Assembly: GCA_030601485.1 (NCBI GenBank)
Contig: JAUVTO010000099.1
Location: forward strand, 1 to 6,566
Reading direction: 5' to 3'
Length of the DNA: 6,566 nt
Source: Desulfobacterales bacterium
Lineage (GTDB): Bacteria; Desulfobacterota; Desulfobacteria; Desulfobacterales; UBA11574
Shown here: positions 5,952 to 6,566 of the stretch, piece after piece
Layout: each line of letters begins with the position of its first letter
Position numbering within the stretch: the first letter of the stretch is position 1
Notes under the pieces: generated by a model
What the model saw: only the letters and a program-made list of their open reading frames with translations
The model's database searches: none
What the model was told of the DNA's origin: nothing
Program-made: the position numbers and the translations under genes

Positions 5952-6566
5952 TTACTTTTTTCCAACGCATACCGCCTGTTGGGCCGCCATATTTATCGCT
6001 GCAATCAGACTCCCCGGATCTGCAATACCGGTTCCCGCAATATCATAAGCGGTACCATGGTCAACAGAGGTTCTTATAATCGGAAGCCCCAGTGTGGTAT
6101 TTACACCATTGTTAAAATGAATCAGCTTGAACGGAATAAGTCCCTGGTCGTGATACATGGATACAACGGCATCATATCGTTTATCTGCTGCATGATAAAA
6201 GACAGTGTCCGGAGGAAATGGTCCGGAAGCGTAAAACCCCTGGTTTTCGGCATCACGGATTGCCGGCGCAATAATGTTTTTTTCCTCGTCGCCGAACATG
6301 CCTCCTTCGCCGGCATGGGGATTAAGTCCGGCAACAGCAATGCGGGGGGTTTTAATTCCAAACTGTTCATTCAGAGCCTGCCAGGCAAGTTTAATGGTCG
6401 TGACTATTTTTTGCCGTGAAAGAGTGGCGGGAACATCTCTTAAAGGAATATGGATGGTTACAAGAACCACACGAAGCCTGTCTCCCGCAAGCATCATGGT
6501 GAATTCGTCAGATTTGGTTCGTTCAGCCAGCAGTTCGGTATGGCCGTTATAGTGAAATCCGGATAT
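5952..6566 (-). CDS. pdxA: 4-hydroxythreonine-4-phosphate dehydrogenase PdxA, C-terminal part (5' end outside window)
   Basis: This enzyme performs the NAD-dependent oxidation of 4-phosphohydroxy-L-threonine in the DXP-dependent pathway to pyridoxal phosphate. The frame runs open to the last base of the window, so the gene starts beyond the right edge. About 204 residues are visible of the roughly 330 usual. The three metal-binding histidines of the family are present: GHTELLAERTKS (6510-6545), GLNPHAGEGG (His at 6315-6317) and MYHDQG (His at 6150-6152). Other conserved segments are LGLPIIRTSVDHGTAYDIAG and the alanine-rich C-terminus. An ATG at 6497 lies inside the conserved region and is not the real start. 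Paralogous PdxA-like dehydrogenases with other substrates exist, but the residues seen fit PdxA. A terminator candidate and a repeat element separate it from uvrA. Confidence 0.97.
   Translation of the reverse strand: MSGFHYNGHTELLAERTKSDEFTMMLAGDRLRVVLVTIHIPLRDVPATLSRQKIVTTIKLAWQALNEQFGIKTPRIAVAGLNPHAGEGGMFGDEEKNIIAPAIRDAENQGFYASGPFPPDTVFYHAADKRYDAVVSMYHDQGLIPFKLIHFNNGVNTTLGLPIIRTSVDHGTAYDIAGTGIADPGSLIAAINMAAQQAVCVGKK

Noticed and set aside
5979..6552. Plus-strand frames and a second minus-strand frame over pdxA
   Set aside because: The conserved PdxA frame occupies the region with all three metal-binding histidines; the others are shadows.

Overview
The window is a stretch of bacterial chromosome in which every supported gene lies on the minus strand, so transcription runs from high to low coordinates. 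In that direction the order is pdxA (cut by the right edge), uvrA, pcm, a YqaA/DedA-type membrane protein, and an uncharacterised kinase-like protein. These are housekeeping genes with intact motifs. The moderate G+C coding sequence, AT-rich gaps, protein sequence style and abundant short palindromic intergenic repeats suggest a Gram-negative of the Desulfobacterota (Desulfobacterales-like). That placement is an inference; no rRNA or marker gene settles it.

Layout from left to right: 1-73 holds a pair of inverted short palindromes of a dispersed-repeat type. 97-984 encodes a 295-residue protein with a probable protein-kinase-like C-lobe. 985-1087 is a short gap with a perfect 12-bp palindrome and an 11-codon leader ORF. 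1088-1669 (VTT-domain membrane protein) and 1673-2329 (protein-L-isoaspartate methyltransferase) are 3 bp apart and are probably co-transcribed. 2330-2832 is a 503-bp gap with a good sigma70-type promoter candidate for pcm, a small hairpin, and repeat element A. 2833-5658 is a complete uvrA. 5659-5951 holds a hairpin-rich uvrA leader, repeat element B and a terminator candidate for pdxA. 5952-6566 is the C-terminal part of pdxA.

Functionally, UvrA (nucleotide excision repair) and Pcm (repair of isoaspartyl damage in proteins) are both maintenance functions. PdxA belongs to vitamin B6 synthesis. YqaA/VTT proteins are linked to membrane lipid homeostasis. The kinase-like protein has no assignable substrate. 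The two long gaps suggest three transcription units: pdxA, uvrA, and pcm-yqaA-(kinase-like).

I do not see an undescribed defence or mobile system. The most unusual structure is a repeat family of about 118 bp present twice, once on each side of uvrA. The arms of the two copies are nearly identical and in the same orientation (35/37 and 31/31 bases), but the central core of about 41 bp is flipped between them.
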